Of a DNA stretch of 64,000 nucleotides, positions 1-6,795 are shown piece by piece (position 1 is the stretch's first letter; each line of letters opens with the position of its first letter). Source of the stretch: CAZABP01 sp964483245 (GTDB lineage Bacteria; Planctomycetota; UBA1135; UBA2386); the NCBI GenBank assembly GCA_964483245.1, contig CAZABP010000008.1, forward strand, positions 56,488-120,487. Reading direction: 5' to 3'. Below the pieces are notes generated by a model that saw nothing but the letters and a program-made list of their open reading frames with translations, did not search any database and was not told where the DNA came from. The translations under genes and the position numbers were made by a program.

Positions 1-1
1 C

Positions 2-199
2 CTCGAGCTGCTGTCGACGCCGTGGTTCAGCGGCTGCTTCGGCGTGCTGGATGCGCGCGGGGTCGGGCAAGGATCGATCGGGTTCCCATCACCTGGTGTG
101 CCGGTGCAGTTGGACACGCACCTCGCGGTCGTCATCGTCGCGCCGGACCTGTCGGCGTGGCAGGCGGTCGGGAATCCGGTGCAGTTGCGGATCCGCTGA
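2..199 (+). CDS. C-terminal end of a secreted protein (partial)
   Basis: The reading frame is open from the window edge and ends at TGA 197-199, giving 65 residues that finish in NPVQLRIR. It contains LELLSTPWFSGCFGVLDARG followed by VGQGSIGFPSPGVPVQLDTH. This small beta-rich tail resembles the last ~70 residues of the kelch protein at 12.9-15.1 kb (a glycine-rich turn, a V-P step, then a hydrophobic strand ending near the C-terminus). I therefore infer the end of a secreted planctomycete-type protein. The N-terminus and true function lie outside the window, so no function is assigned. Confidence 0.5.
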   Translation, partial: LELLSTPWFSGCFGVLDARGVGQGSIGFPSPGVPVQLDTHLAVVIVAPDLSAWQAVGNPVQLRIR

Positions 200-261
200 T
201 CCACGCGCGAGGATCCCTGTCGTGCATGGCCCGGCAGGGAGCGGACGCTACAACCCCCGCG

Positions 262-867
262 ATGCTGATCGGGTCCCTGCTGCTGACCGGCGGCCGCAGC
301 GAACGCATGGGCCGCCCCAAGGAGTCGCTGCGCTTCGGTGACGACACGCTGCTCGGCCATGCCGCGAGCGTGCTCGAGGCCACCACCTGGCCGGTCGTCA
401 TCGTCGCGCGCGACGAGCAGCAGGAGCTGCCGCCGTTGCCAGTCGAGCTGGAAATCGTCTACGACCGGGAGAAGGACGAAGGGCCGCTCGCAGCGATCGA
501 GACCGGGCTCGAACGGCTGCAGCGGCGCTGCGACTGGGTGTTCGTGACGGCGTGCGACATGCCGTTCCTCGGCAGCGAAGTCGTGAGCTGGCTCGCCAGC
601 TTCACGAACGGTTGCGAGTTGGTCGTGCCGCAGGTTGCGGGCGAGCTGCAGGTCATGGCGAGCCTGTGGCGGACGACGCTGCTGCCGATGGTCCGCGCCG
701 CGCGTGCGGCCGGCGCGCACGCGCCGAAGGAGATCGTGCCGCGGGTGAATGCGCGGATCGTGACGCAGGCGGAGGTGGACTCGTTCGATGCGTCGCGGCG
801 GTTCTTGTTCAGTGTGGATACGCCCGAGGCGTACGAGACTGCGCTGCGGTGGGCCGGGGGCGGGTGA
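262..867 (+). CDS. mobA: MobA-like molybdenum cofactor nucleotidyltransferase
   Basis: 201 residues. The N-terminus carries the nucleotide-binding signature of the MobA/MocA/CofC NTP-transferase fold (LLTGGRSERMGRPKESL), preceded by a short hydrophobic strand. The metal-binding region TACDMPFL is at about residue 95-102. The family transfers GMP or CMP from GTP/CTP to molybdopterin in the cytoplasm. The open frame extends upstream to 22, but those residues are Arg-rich and unrelated to the family, and ATG 262 places the first beta-strand at the N-terminus as usual; length also fits (about 190-200). No other Moco genes are adjacent, so MobA versus MocA or a related nucleotidyltransferase cannot be decided from context. 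Confidence 0.8.
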   Translation: MLIGSLLLTGGRSERMGRPKESLRFGDDTLLGHAASVLEATTWPVVIVARDEQQELPPLPVELEIVYDREKDEGPLAAIETGLERLQRRCDWVFVTACDMPFLGSEVVSWLASFTNGCELVVPQVAGELQVMASLWRTTLLPMVRAARAAGAHAPKEIVPRVNARIVTQAEVDSFDASRRFLFSVDTPEAYETALRWAGGG

Positions 868-914
868 GCGGGACCGGGTGCGGAATCCGGGCCCGGGAGC
901 GAGCGCGGAATCCG

Positions 915-936
915 GGTGAGGGTGAGGGTGAGGGTG
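915..936 (+). repeat. GGTGAG hexanucleotide repeat, 3.7 copies
   Basis: Three full GGTGAG units and a partial fourth lie between the MobA-like gene and the next ORF. It is a short low-complexity tract, probably of slippage origin; no function is visible. Confidence 0.8.
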
Positions 937-1000
937 CGGATAGACGCTCTGTCGGATCTTCCGACAGTCTGAAACTGCAGTCGCGACGCGGTGGTCGCCG

Positions 1001-2749
1001 ATGGAACCGCCGGTGTCGTTCCATCCCGAGTCGCTGCTGACGCATCTGGTCTGTGCGGTCTGGCTGACCGCGGGCCTGCGGCTGTTGACGGCGTCGGCGC
1101 AGAACGACTCGCGGCCGGATTTCCTGTTCGGATTGGGGCTGCTGTTCGGCGGGCTGCTGGCCGGGTGGACCAATGCGCCCATCGTCGAGCATGGGACCTG
1201 GCCCGCGGAGACGCTGCTGTTGAGCGCGGCGGTGCTGTGGTGCTTCGCAGTCGGGACGGCGGACGAAGCGACCGGACTGGAGCCGGGTGATCGCTGGCCA
1301 CCGGCCACGGCGCTGGCGGCGTTTGCGGTGCTGCTGCATCTGGTGACGAAGGAGGTGGGGCCGCCACCGACGGTCGAGTTCGGCGTGCCGTGGCAACCGA
1401 CCGAGCTGCTCGCAGTGTTGGCGGCCGGCTTCGCGTGGTTGCGCACGCGGCGGCTGTCGCGCGAAATCTTCGGCACGCTCGGCAGCCGGCGGGCGCGGGA
1501 GCTGCTGTGGTGCGTGCTCGGGTCCGGCCTCGCCGGGCTGTTGGACGAGCCGGTCGCACGCAGTGTGAGTCTGGGGCTGCTGCTGCTCGGCCCCGCGTCG
1601 TTCCTGATCCACGAGGCGTTCGTCGCGCGCACGCTGCTGGCGCGGCACGCGGCCGTGGCGCTGGCGATGGTGCTCGGCTGCGCGACGTCGGACATGCTCG
1701 CGCGCAGTGCGACCCGCGACGACCATCTGGACCGCACGGTGCAGGTGGCGACGTCGCTGGCGCTCGCGCAACCGCGGCTGCAGAGCCCGATCGAAGCTGC
1801 GGCCAAGGCGTCGATCCGCGAAGAGCACCTGGCGCTGTACCAGCGGCGGCTGCAGGAGGTCGCGCAGCAGTTCGCGACGTTGCGGACGCATGTCGACGCG
1901 CTCGGCTCGGCGGCGCTGCAGAGCAGTGCCGAGCAGCTCGCCGAAGCGCTACTCGCGCACGGCCGGCACGCGCGGGCGGCGTTCGACGCCGTGGCCACGC
2001 GGAAGTCCGCCTGGGGCGACGATGCGGCGCGAACCCGCGCTGCCGAGGAGCTGGACGACTGCCTCGCCGAGTGCCGGCTCGCCCTCGAACGCGGGACGGC
2101 GGCCGTGCAGAACCTCGCCCAGGCGGCGGTCGCCGAACTCGAGTCGCAGGCTTCGCCGGCGGAGCGGGCGCGTGAGCTGCTGATGGCGCTGGTGATCGCG
2201 ATCGGCTTGCTCGGGCTCGCGCTGCTGACGCCGCCGCTGGCGGCGGTACCCGCGCCGTCGCGCAACACCGAGCGGGCGTTCGTGCTGGACGTGACGGACT
2301 TCGATCCGCGGGCCTGGCTCGCTTCGCTGCTCAGCAGCGCGCGCGCACCGGCCGAGCAGAAGGGTCTGCTGCTGTTGCAGCAGGTCGCCCCGGACGTGCC
2401 GGAGCGGTTGGAGACGGATGCGCGGCTGCTGCGCGAGGCGGTGCGTGCGTTGCTGGCCGAGAGCATCGCGCGGACCCGCCGCGGGCACATCGCCGTCTCG
2501 CTCGAGCTCGACCTGCGCCAGCTCGTATTGCACGTGCAGGACACCGGCAGCGGGTTGTCGCGCGAAGAGATGCGCGACGCGCTGCAGCCGGATGGTGACG
2601 ACGCGCAACCGGCGGCAGGCTTGGCGCGTGCCGCCAGGATCGCGCACGAGCTCGGAGGCCGGCTGCTGCTGTCGTCGCAGCTCGGTGCCGGCACCAGCGC
2701 GACGCTGCGCGTGCCGGTAGGAATCACCGCCCCGCTCGCGCCGGTGTGA
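1001..2749 (+). CDS. Membrane protein with degenerate histidine-kinase-type ATPase domain
   Basis: 582 residues. The N-terminal ~120 residues hold several hydrophobic segments (for example FLFGLGLLFGGLLAGW and ETLLLSAAVLWCFAVG). A hydrophobic stretch near residues 205-225 and another at about 388-415 (LLMALVIAIGLLGLALL) bracket an alpha-helical, probably extracytoplasmic region. The C-terminal ~150 residues resemble HATPase_c: a G1-like VQDTGSGLS and a G2-like GLARAARIAHELGG followed by GAGTSATLRVPV. No H-box with phosphorylatable His is evident before it, and the N-box Asn is absent (LLREAVRALLAES). No response regulator is adjacent. It may be a degenerate sensor, a scaffold, or an ATPase without phosphotransfer. 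ATG 1001 is the first start of the frame. Confidence 0.6.
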   Translation: MEPPVSFHPESLLTHLVCAVWLTAGLRLLTASAQNDSRPDFLFGLGLLFGGLLAGWTNAPIVEHGTWPAETLLLSAAVLWCFAVGTADEATGLEPGDRWPPATALAAFAVLLHLVTKEVGPPPTVEFGVPWQPTELLAVLAAGFAWLRTRRLSREIFGTLGSRRARELLWCVLGSGLAGLLDEPVARSVSLGLLLLGPASFLIHEAFVARTLLARHAAVALAMVLGCATSDMLARSATRDDHLDRTVQVATSLALAQPRLQSPIEAAAKASIREEHLALYQRRLQEVAQQFATLRTHVDALGSAALQSSAEQLAEALLAHGRHARAAFDAVATRKSAWGDDAARTRAAEELDDCLAECRLALERGTAAVQNLAQAAVAELESQASPAERARELLMALVIAIGLLGLALLTPPLAAVPAPSRNTERAFVLDVTDFDPRAWLASLLSSARAPAEQKGLLLLQQVAPDVPERLETDARLLREAVRALLAESIARTRRGHIAVSLELDLRQLVLHVQDTGSGLSREEMRDALQPDGDDAQPAAGLARAARIAHELGGRLLLSSQLGAGTSATLRVPVGITAPLAPV

Positions 2750-2798
2750 CCTTGCGCCGGTCGCCGCGGCACGCGACAACGCGCGCGTGGACGGCGGC

Positions 2799-3560
2799 AT
2801 GCAGGTGACCGTGCTCGGCTCCGGCACCGCCGTGCCGGTGCCGGATCGTTTTCCGGCGGGATACTCGGTCGTCGCCGCGGACCAACACCTGCTGGTCGAC
2901 CTCGGGCCCGGCGTGCTGCGGCGGTTCGCGCAGACCGGCGCACAGCTCGAAGCGCTGACTGCGGTCCTGCTGACGCACTACCACACCGACCACTGTGCCG
3001 ATCTGGCTGCGCTGCTGTTCGCGTTGCGCAATCCGCGCTACGCCGGGCGCGCGCCGCTGCGGCTGTTCGGGGCGCCCGGACTGCGCGAGCTGGTGGCACG
3101 GCTGTGCGGCGCGTGGCCGTGGCTCGAACCGCGTGGCTATGAGCTGCAGATCGGCGAGATCACGCCGGGCGGGCATCGGCTCGGTGGGCTCGAGGTGACT
3201 GCCGTGCCGATCCTGCACACCGATGCGAGCCTCGCGTATCGGATCACGGCCCCCGGCGGCGCCTGCGCCGCGTTCAGCGGTGACGCCGACGTCTGCCCGG
3301 GGCTGGTCGAGGTGGCGCGCGGCGTGGATCTGTTCGTCTGCGACAGCGCATTCCCGGACGAGGCCTACACGCAAGGCCACCTGACGCCGCGGTTGGCCGC
3401 CGAGGCGGCAGCGGCGGCCGGGGTGCGGACGCTGTGCCTGACGCACTTCTATCCCGAGTGCGACGGCGTCGACCTGCTGGCGCAGGCGCGGGCGCGGTTC
3501 GCCGGCGAGATCGTGTTGGCAGAGGACCTGCTGCGGTTCGCGCTCCCCGCGCGGCGTTGA
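2799..3560 (+). CDS. MBL-fold metallo-hydrolase, ribonuclease Z-like
   Basis: 253 residues from ATG 2799; a GTG at 2787 would add four residues, but MQVTVLGSGTAVP is the typical family N-terminus. The metal motif is LLTHYHTDHCADL (HxHxDH) at about residues 60-70. Later ligands are likely His in PILHTDAS, Asp in FSGDADVC and His in LTHFYPEC. This matches the RNase Z/ElaC-like branch of the metallo-beta-lactamase fold, but the exosite arm of true tRNase Z is not obvious, so the substrate (tRNA 3' ends or another phosphodiester) is unresolved. It lies 49 bp after the kinase-like gene and 54 bp before htpG, all on the same strand. Confidence 0.75.
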   Translation: MQVTVLGSGTAVPVPDRFPAGYSVVAADQHLLVDLGPGVLRRFAQTGAQLEALTAVLLTHYHTDHCADLAALLFALRNPRYAGRAPLRLFGAPGLRELVARLCGAWPWLEPRGYELQIGEITPGGHRLGGLEVTAVPILHTDASLAYRITAPGGACAAFSGDADVCPGLVEVARGVDLFVCDSAFPDEAYTQGHLTPRLAAEAAAAAGVRTLCLTHFYPECDGVDLLAQARARFAGEIVLAEDLLRFALPARR

Positions 3561-3614
3561 CACGCGGCGGGCGCGCGCTTTCCTGGGCGCCCCCCGAGTC
3601 CACAGGTCGAAGCG

Positions 3615-5516
3615 ATGACTGCCGCAGAAACTCACGAGTTCCAGGCCGAGGTCAATGAAGTCCTCTCGCTGGTCGTCAACTCGCTGTACAGCCACCGTGA
3701 GGTCTTCCTGCGCGAGCTGGTCAGCAATGCGAGCGACGCGCTGGACAAGCTGTCGTTCCGCGCGCTGACCGAGCACACGCTGCTGGGTGACGAGAAGGAG
3801 CTGCGGATCGAGCTCGTGCCGGACCGCGATCGCGGCGTGCTGGTGATCCGCGACAACGGGATCGGGATGACCAAGGCGGAGCTGATCGCGAACCTCGGCA
3901 CGATCGCGCGATCCGGCTCGCGCGAGATGTTGCGCGCGCTGGCGCCGGAGCAGCGCGGCGAGCTGAGCCTGATCGGGCAGTTCGGCGTCGGGTTCTACTC
4001 GGCGTATCTCGTCGCCGACCGCGTGCGGGTGACCAGCCGCGCGGCCGGCAGCGACGAGGGCTGGGTCTGGGCCAGCGACGCGAAGGGGAAGTTCACGCTC
4101 GAGCCGGCGCCCGGCGCGCCACGCGGCAGCTCGCTCGAGCTGCAATTGAAGGAGGACGCCAAGGAGTTCCTCGACGAATGGCGGCTGCGCGAGCTGGTGC
4201 GGCGGTATTCCGACTACGTCCGCTGGCCGATCAAGCTGCAGGTCACGCGGCCGGCGGAGAAGGACCAGCCGGCGACGACGAGCTTCGAAACGATCAACTC
4301 GGCGAGCGCGCTGTGGACGCGGCCCAAGAGCGAGATCAGCGACGAGCAGTACGTCGAGTTCTACAAGCACCTGAGCCACGACTGGGAGGCGCCGCTCGCG
4401 TGGACGCACTTCAAGGTCGAGGGGGCGCAGGAGCTGACCGGATTGTTGTTCGTGCCGGGGCACGCGCCGTTCGACCTGTTCGAACGCAAGGCGCGCGGCG
4501 TGCGGTTGTACGTCAAGCGCGTGTTCATCATGGAGGACTGCGAAGTGCTGCTGCCGGAGTGGCTGCGCTTCGTGCGCGGCGTCGTCGACAGCCAGGACCT
4601 GCCGCTGAACGTGTCGCGCGAGCTGCTGCAGCAGGATCAGATCACCGCGTTGATCCGCAAGCAGATCGTCGGCAAGACGCTGAGCCTGCTCGAGGAGCTG
4701 GCCGGCGAGGGTGAGGCGACGCGCAAGGATGCGGACGGCGGCGAGCGGAAGGTCGACCGCTACGTCGAGTTCTGGAACCTGTTCGGCCGCGTGTTGAAGG
4801 AGGGCGTGCATCACGAGTTCCAGCAGCGCGAGCGGATCGCGGCGCTGCTGCGGTTCCACAGCACGTTCGACGAGAAGCTGACGTCGCTCGGGGATTACGT
4901 CGGTCGGATGCTCGAGTCGCAGCCCGGGATCTACTACCTGACTGCTGCGTCGCTGCCGGCTGCGCAACAGAGCCCGCTGCTCGAGACGCTGCGCAAGCGC
5001 GGCTACGAAGTGCTGCTGATGACCGATCCGGTCGACGAGTGGGTCGTCGACGCCCTGCGCGAGTTCCAGGGCAAGCGCCTGATCTCCGTCGCCAAGGGGG
5101 ACCTCGAGCTGCCGCTCGGCGAGAGCGAGCAGAAGGCGCGCGAACAGCGCAGCGCCGCGGCGAAAGACCTCTGCGATCGCATCGCCCGTCAGCTCGGTGA
5201 CGTCGCGCAGGAGGTGCGCGTCTCCGATCGCCTGACCGAGTCGCCGGCCTGCCTCGTCACCGAGCAGCACGGACTCAGCCCGCACGTCGCGCGCATCCTG
5301 CGCGCCAACGGCCAGGACGTGCCCGAGCCCAAGCGCATCCTCGAGCTGAACCCCGACCACCCGTTCGTGCGCAAGCTCGCGAGCGCCGGCGACGAGCAGT
5401 TCCAGGAGCTGACGGATCTGCTGTACGACCAGGCGTTGCTCGCTGAAGGCTCTCTCCCGCGCGACCCCGCCGCGTTCGCGCGCCGCCTCTCGCAGCTGCT
5501 CGGTGAATCGGGATAG
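3615..5516 (+). CDS. htpG: Molecular chaperone HtpG (Hsp90)
   Basis: 633 residues, full length for bacterial Hsp90. Visible landmarks: N-terminal GHKL ATPase elements ELVSNASDALDKL, IRDNGIGMTKAEL and GQFGVGFYSAYLVADRV; middle-domain VKRVFIMEDCEVLLPEWLRF followed by VDSQDLPLNVSRE; and the C-terminal dimerisation region. It is an ATP-dependent cytoplasmic chaperone. The stop codon (TAG 5514-5516) lies inside a REP-like sequence that forms the left end of the RAYT element, so the last codons sit at an insertion boundary. The C-terminus still looks of normal length. Confidence 0.97.
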   Translation: MTAAETHEFQAEVNEVLSLVVNSLYSHREVFLRELVSNASDALDKLSFRALTEHTLLGDEKELRIELVPDRDRGVLVIRDNGIGMTKAELIANLGTIARSGSREMLRALAPEQRGELSLIGQFGVGFYSAYLVADRVRVTSRAAGSDEGWVWASDAKGKFTLEPAPGAPRGSSLELQLKEDAKEFLDEWRLRELVRRYSDYVRWPIKLQVTRPAEKDQPATTSFETINSASALWTRPKSEISDEQYVEFYKHLSHDWEAPLAWTHFKVEGAQELTGLLFVPGHAPFDLFERKARGVRLYVKRVFIMEDCEVLLPEWLRFVRGVVDSQDLPLNVSRELLQQDQITALIRKQIVGKTLSLLEELAGEGEATRKDADGGERKVDRYVEFWNLFGRVLKEGVHHEFQQRERIAALLRFHSTFDEKLTSLGDYVGRMLESQPGIYYLTAASLPAAQQSPLLETLRKRGYEVLLMTDPVDEWVVDALREFQGKRLISVAKGDLELPLGESEQKAREQRSAAAKDLCDRIARQLGDVAQEVRVSDRLTESPACLVTEQHGLSPHVARILRANGQDVPEPKRILELNPDHPFVRKLASAGDEQFQELTDLLYDQALLAEGSLPRDPAAFARRLSQLLGESG

Positions 5517-5760
5517 TTGGGGTCAGATTCCATCTCTCCCGCTCAGGCGCAACGCTGCTCCATCAAGCGGCGCATCGCGGCGCGCAGCGCGCCGATGAAC
5601 TTCACATCGCCCTGAGCGAGAGCAACGCTGGTTGCGGGATAGTTGGGGTCAGATTCCATCTCTCCCGCTCAGGCGCAACGCTGCTCCATCAAGCGGCGCA
5701 TCGCGGCGCGCAGCGCGCCGATGAACTTCACATCGCCCTGAGCGAGAGCAACGCTGGTTG
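5509..5760. repeat. 126-bp tandem duplication at the 3' end of the RAYT gene
   Basis: 5509-5634 and 5635-5760 are direct copies with a period of 126 bp. I find no mismatch by eye, and identity runs about two bases beyond the second copy. Each unit comprises one REP sequence (CGGGATAGTTGGGG...) plus the last ~90 bases of the transposase gene on the minus strand. The inner copy belongs to the intact gene and the outer one is a relic. Perfect identity implies a recent duplication. Confidence 0.9.
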
Positions 5761-6667
5761 CGAGCTGCGCGTTGATCTTGTTCCGCCCGCAGTGATGGCG
5801 CTGAGTCAGCTCGAGGATCGTCAGCCCACAGCACACCCGGAGCAACGCGAGCTCGATCAGATCCCAACCGCAGACCCTACGAGCACGGTGCGGCACGATC
5901 CACACTGGATCCTCGCCGCGCATCCGCGCGACGCAATCGCACACTTCGTTCGGCGCGACGAGCGGCCACCGCGGAACACAGCCGTCGGCAATTTGGATGC
6001 TGCGGGTGAACCACTGCTTCATCCCCTCGTCCGTCGAGCAAATGGCTTCGTCGAAGCCGACTCGCTCCGGTCGGCTGCTCCGCTCCCTCCGCTCGATCAC
6101 CCAGTCGCAGTCCTCCGGACGGTCGCTCCGCCACGGGGGGTAAGCCTCCGGAAGGTAGGCGCCCGAGCCGGTGGCAGCCTTGACCTGCTCCTCGACCCAG
6201 CCGCGGGCGAGCCAGGGCGGTCCCTTCGGTTTCCGGTAGCGCGCGGCGCTGGAGAACTCGTGGTCCCACGCGCGCGCCACCATGCCGGCGCGCACCGGAT
6301 TCTGGTCGATGTACCGGCAGGTCCCGATCGTGTCCGTCAGATCCACGACCGGCCGCGACCAGAACCGGCCGCAGAACGCTGCTCCATCGCGTTGACGCCG
6401 CAGATTGAATCGCCGCGTGAAGCAGGACTTCAGAAACCGCATCGCGGCACTCAAGTTGCCGTTCGGGCAGCGCAGCAGGAGGTGGAAGTGCGTGGTGAGG
6501 ATCGTGTACGCCAGGACCTCGATTCCGTACCGGCGGACTGCTCGCGCGACGTAGGCAAGGAAGAGCCTGGCGTCCCGCCGTGTCTCGAAGATCGGGCGGT
6601 GTGCCTGGCCGCGATTGCCCACGTGGTGAGTCTGACCACGCTCGTTTCGTCTGGGTTTGCGGGGCAT
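5669..6667 (-). CDS. REP-associated tyrosine transposase (RAYT, Y1 HUH family)
   Basis: 332 residues from ATG 6667; an open frame extends upstream but reads through the REP sequences, whereas MPRKPRRNERGQTHHVGNRG is the usual family N-terminus. The HUH motif is TTHFHLLL (His60 and His62), and a candidate catalytic Tyr lies in the conserved CRYIDQNPVRAGMV block around residue 119. After the Y1 domain (~1-145) comes a C-terminal extension of ~180 residues, with a possible helix-turn-helix near its end (LTILELTQRHHCGRNKINAQ). RAYTs nick and join single-stranded REP hairpins. The flanking REPs support a functional pairing. The gene looks intact, and a REP pair at 26.4 kb shows that related sequences have spread in this genome. 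Confidence 0.88.
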   Translation of the reverse strand: MPRKPRRNERGQTHHVGNRGQAHRPIFETRRDARLFLAYVARAVRRYGIEVLAYTILTTHFHLLLRCPNGNLSAAMRFLKSCFTRRFNLRRQRDGAAFCGRFWSRPVVDLTDTIGTCRYIDQNPVRAGMVARAWDHEFSSAARYRKPKGPPWLARGWVEEQVKAATGSGAYLPEAYPPWRSDRPEDCDWVIERRERSSRPERVGFDEAICSTDEGMKQWFTRSIQIADGCVPRWPLVAPNEVCDCVARMRGEDPVWIVPHRARRVCGWDLIELALLRVCCGLTILELTQRHHCGRNKINAQLATSVALAQGDVKFIGALRAAMRRLMEQRCA

Positions 6668-6732
6668 TCCACCGGATCTGTGCCCCGGAGCGCTCGGCGG
6701 TACCCGCGCGCGGATAAGAAAAACGTGCGGAT

Positions 6733-6795
6733 GGGAGAGATGGAATCTGACCCCAACTATCCCGATTCGGGAGAGATGGAGTCTGACCCCAACTA
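6733..6795 (+). repeat. Two direct REP copies right of the RAYT gene
   Basis: 6733-6764 begins GGGAGAGATGGAATCTGACC and ends CCCAACTATCCCG. 6769-6795 repeats the first 27 bases with one change (GGAGTC for GGAATC). They are joined by CCCGATTCGGG, itself palindromic. The second copy runs into the TAG stop (CTA on the plus strand at 6793-6795) of the minus-strand peptidase gene. Confidence 0.85.

Larger units (their letters stand above)
5505..6795 (-). mobile_element. RAYT element bounded by 36-bp inverted REP sequences
   Basis: The segment contains a minus-strand REP-associated tyrosine transposase gene. A 36-nt sequence starting GAATCGGGATAGTTGGGG at 5505-5540 is the exact reverse complement of 6733-6768. 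A second left copy lies at 5635-5666 (within a 126-bp tandem duplication) and a second, slightly diverged right copy at 6769-6795. The core GGGTCAGA/TCTGACCC is typical of REP-like sequences linked to RAYT genes. The stop codon of htpG (left) and of the M14 peptidase (right) both fall at the element edges, consistent with insertion at the meeting point of two convergent genes. Confidence 0.75.

Noticed and set aside
915..936. Regulatory hexamer array (GGTGAG repeats)
   Set aside because: Under four copies, no palindromy, and simple slippage explains it.
2724..5360. 878-codon open frame opposite htpG (and similar long frames elsewhere on the non-coding strand)
   Set aside because: At this GC content antisense frames stay open by chance; the sequence is Arg/Gln-rich with no domain, while the opposite strand codes for a well-conserved protein.
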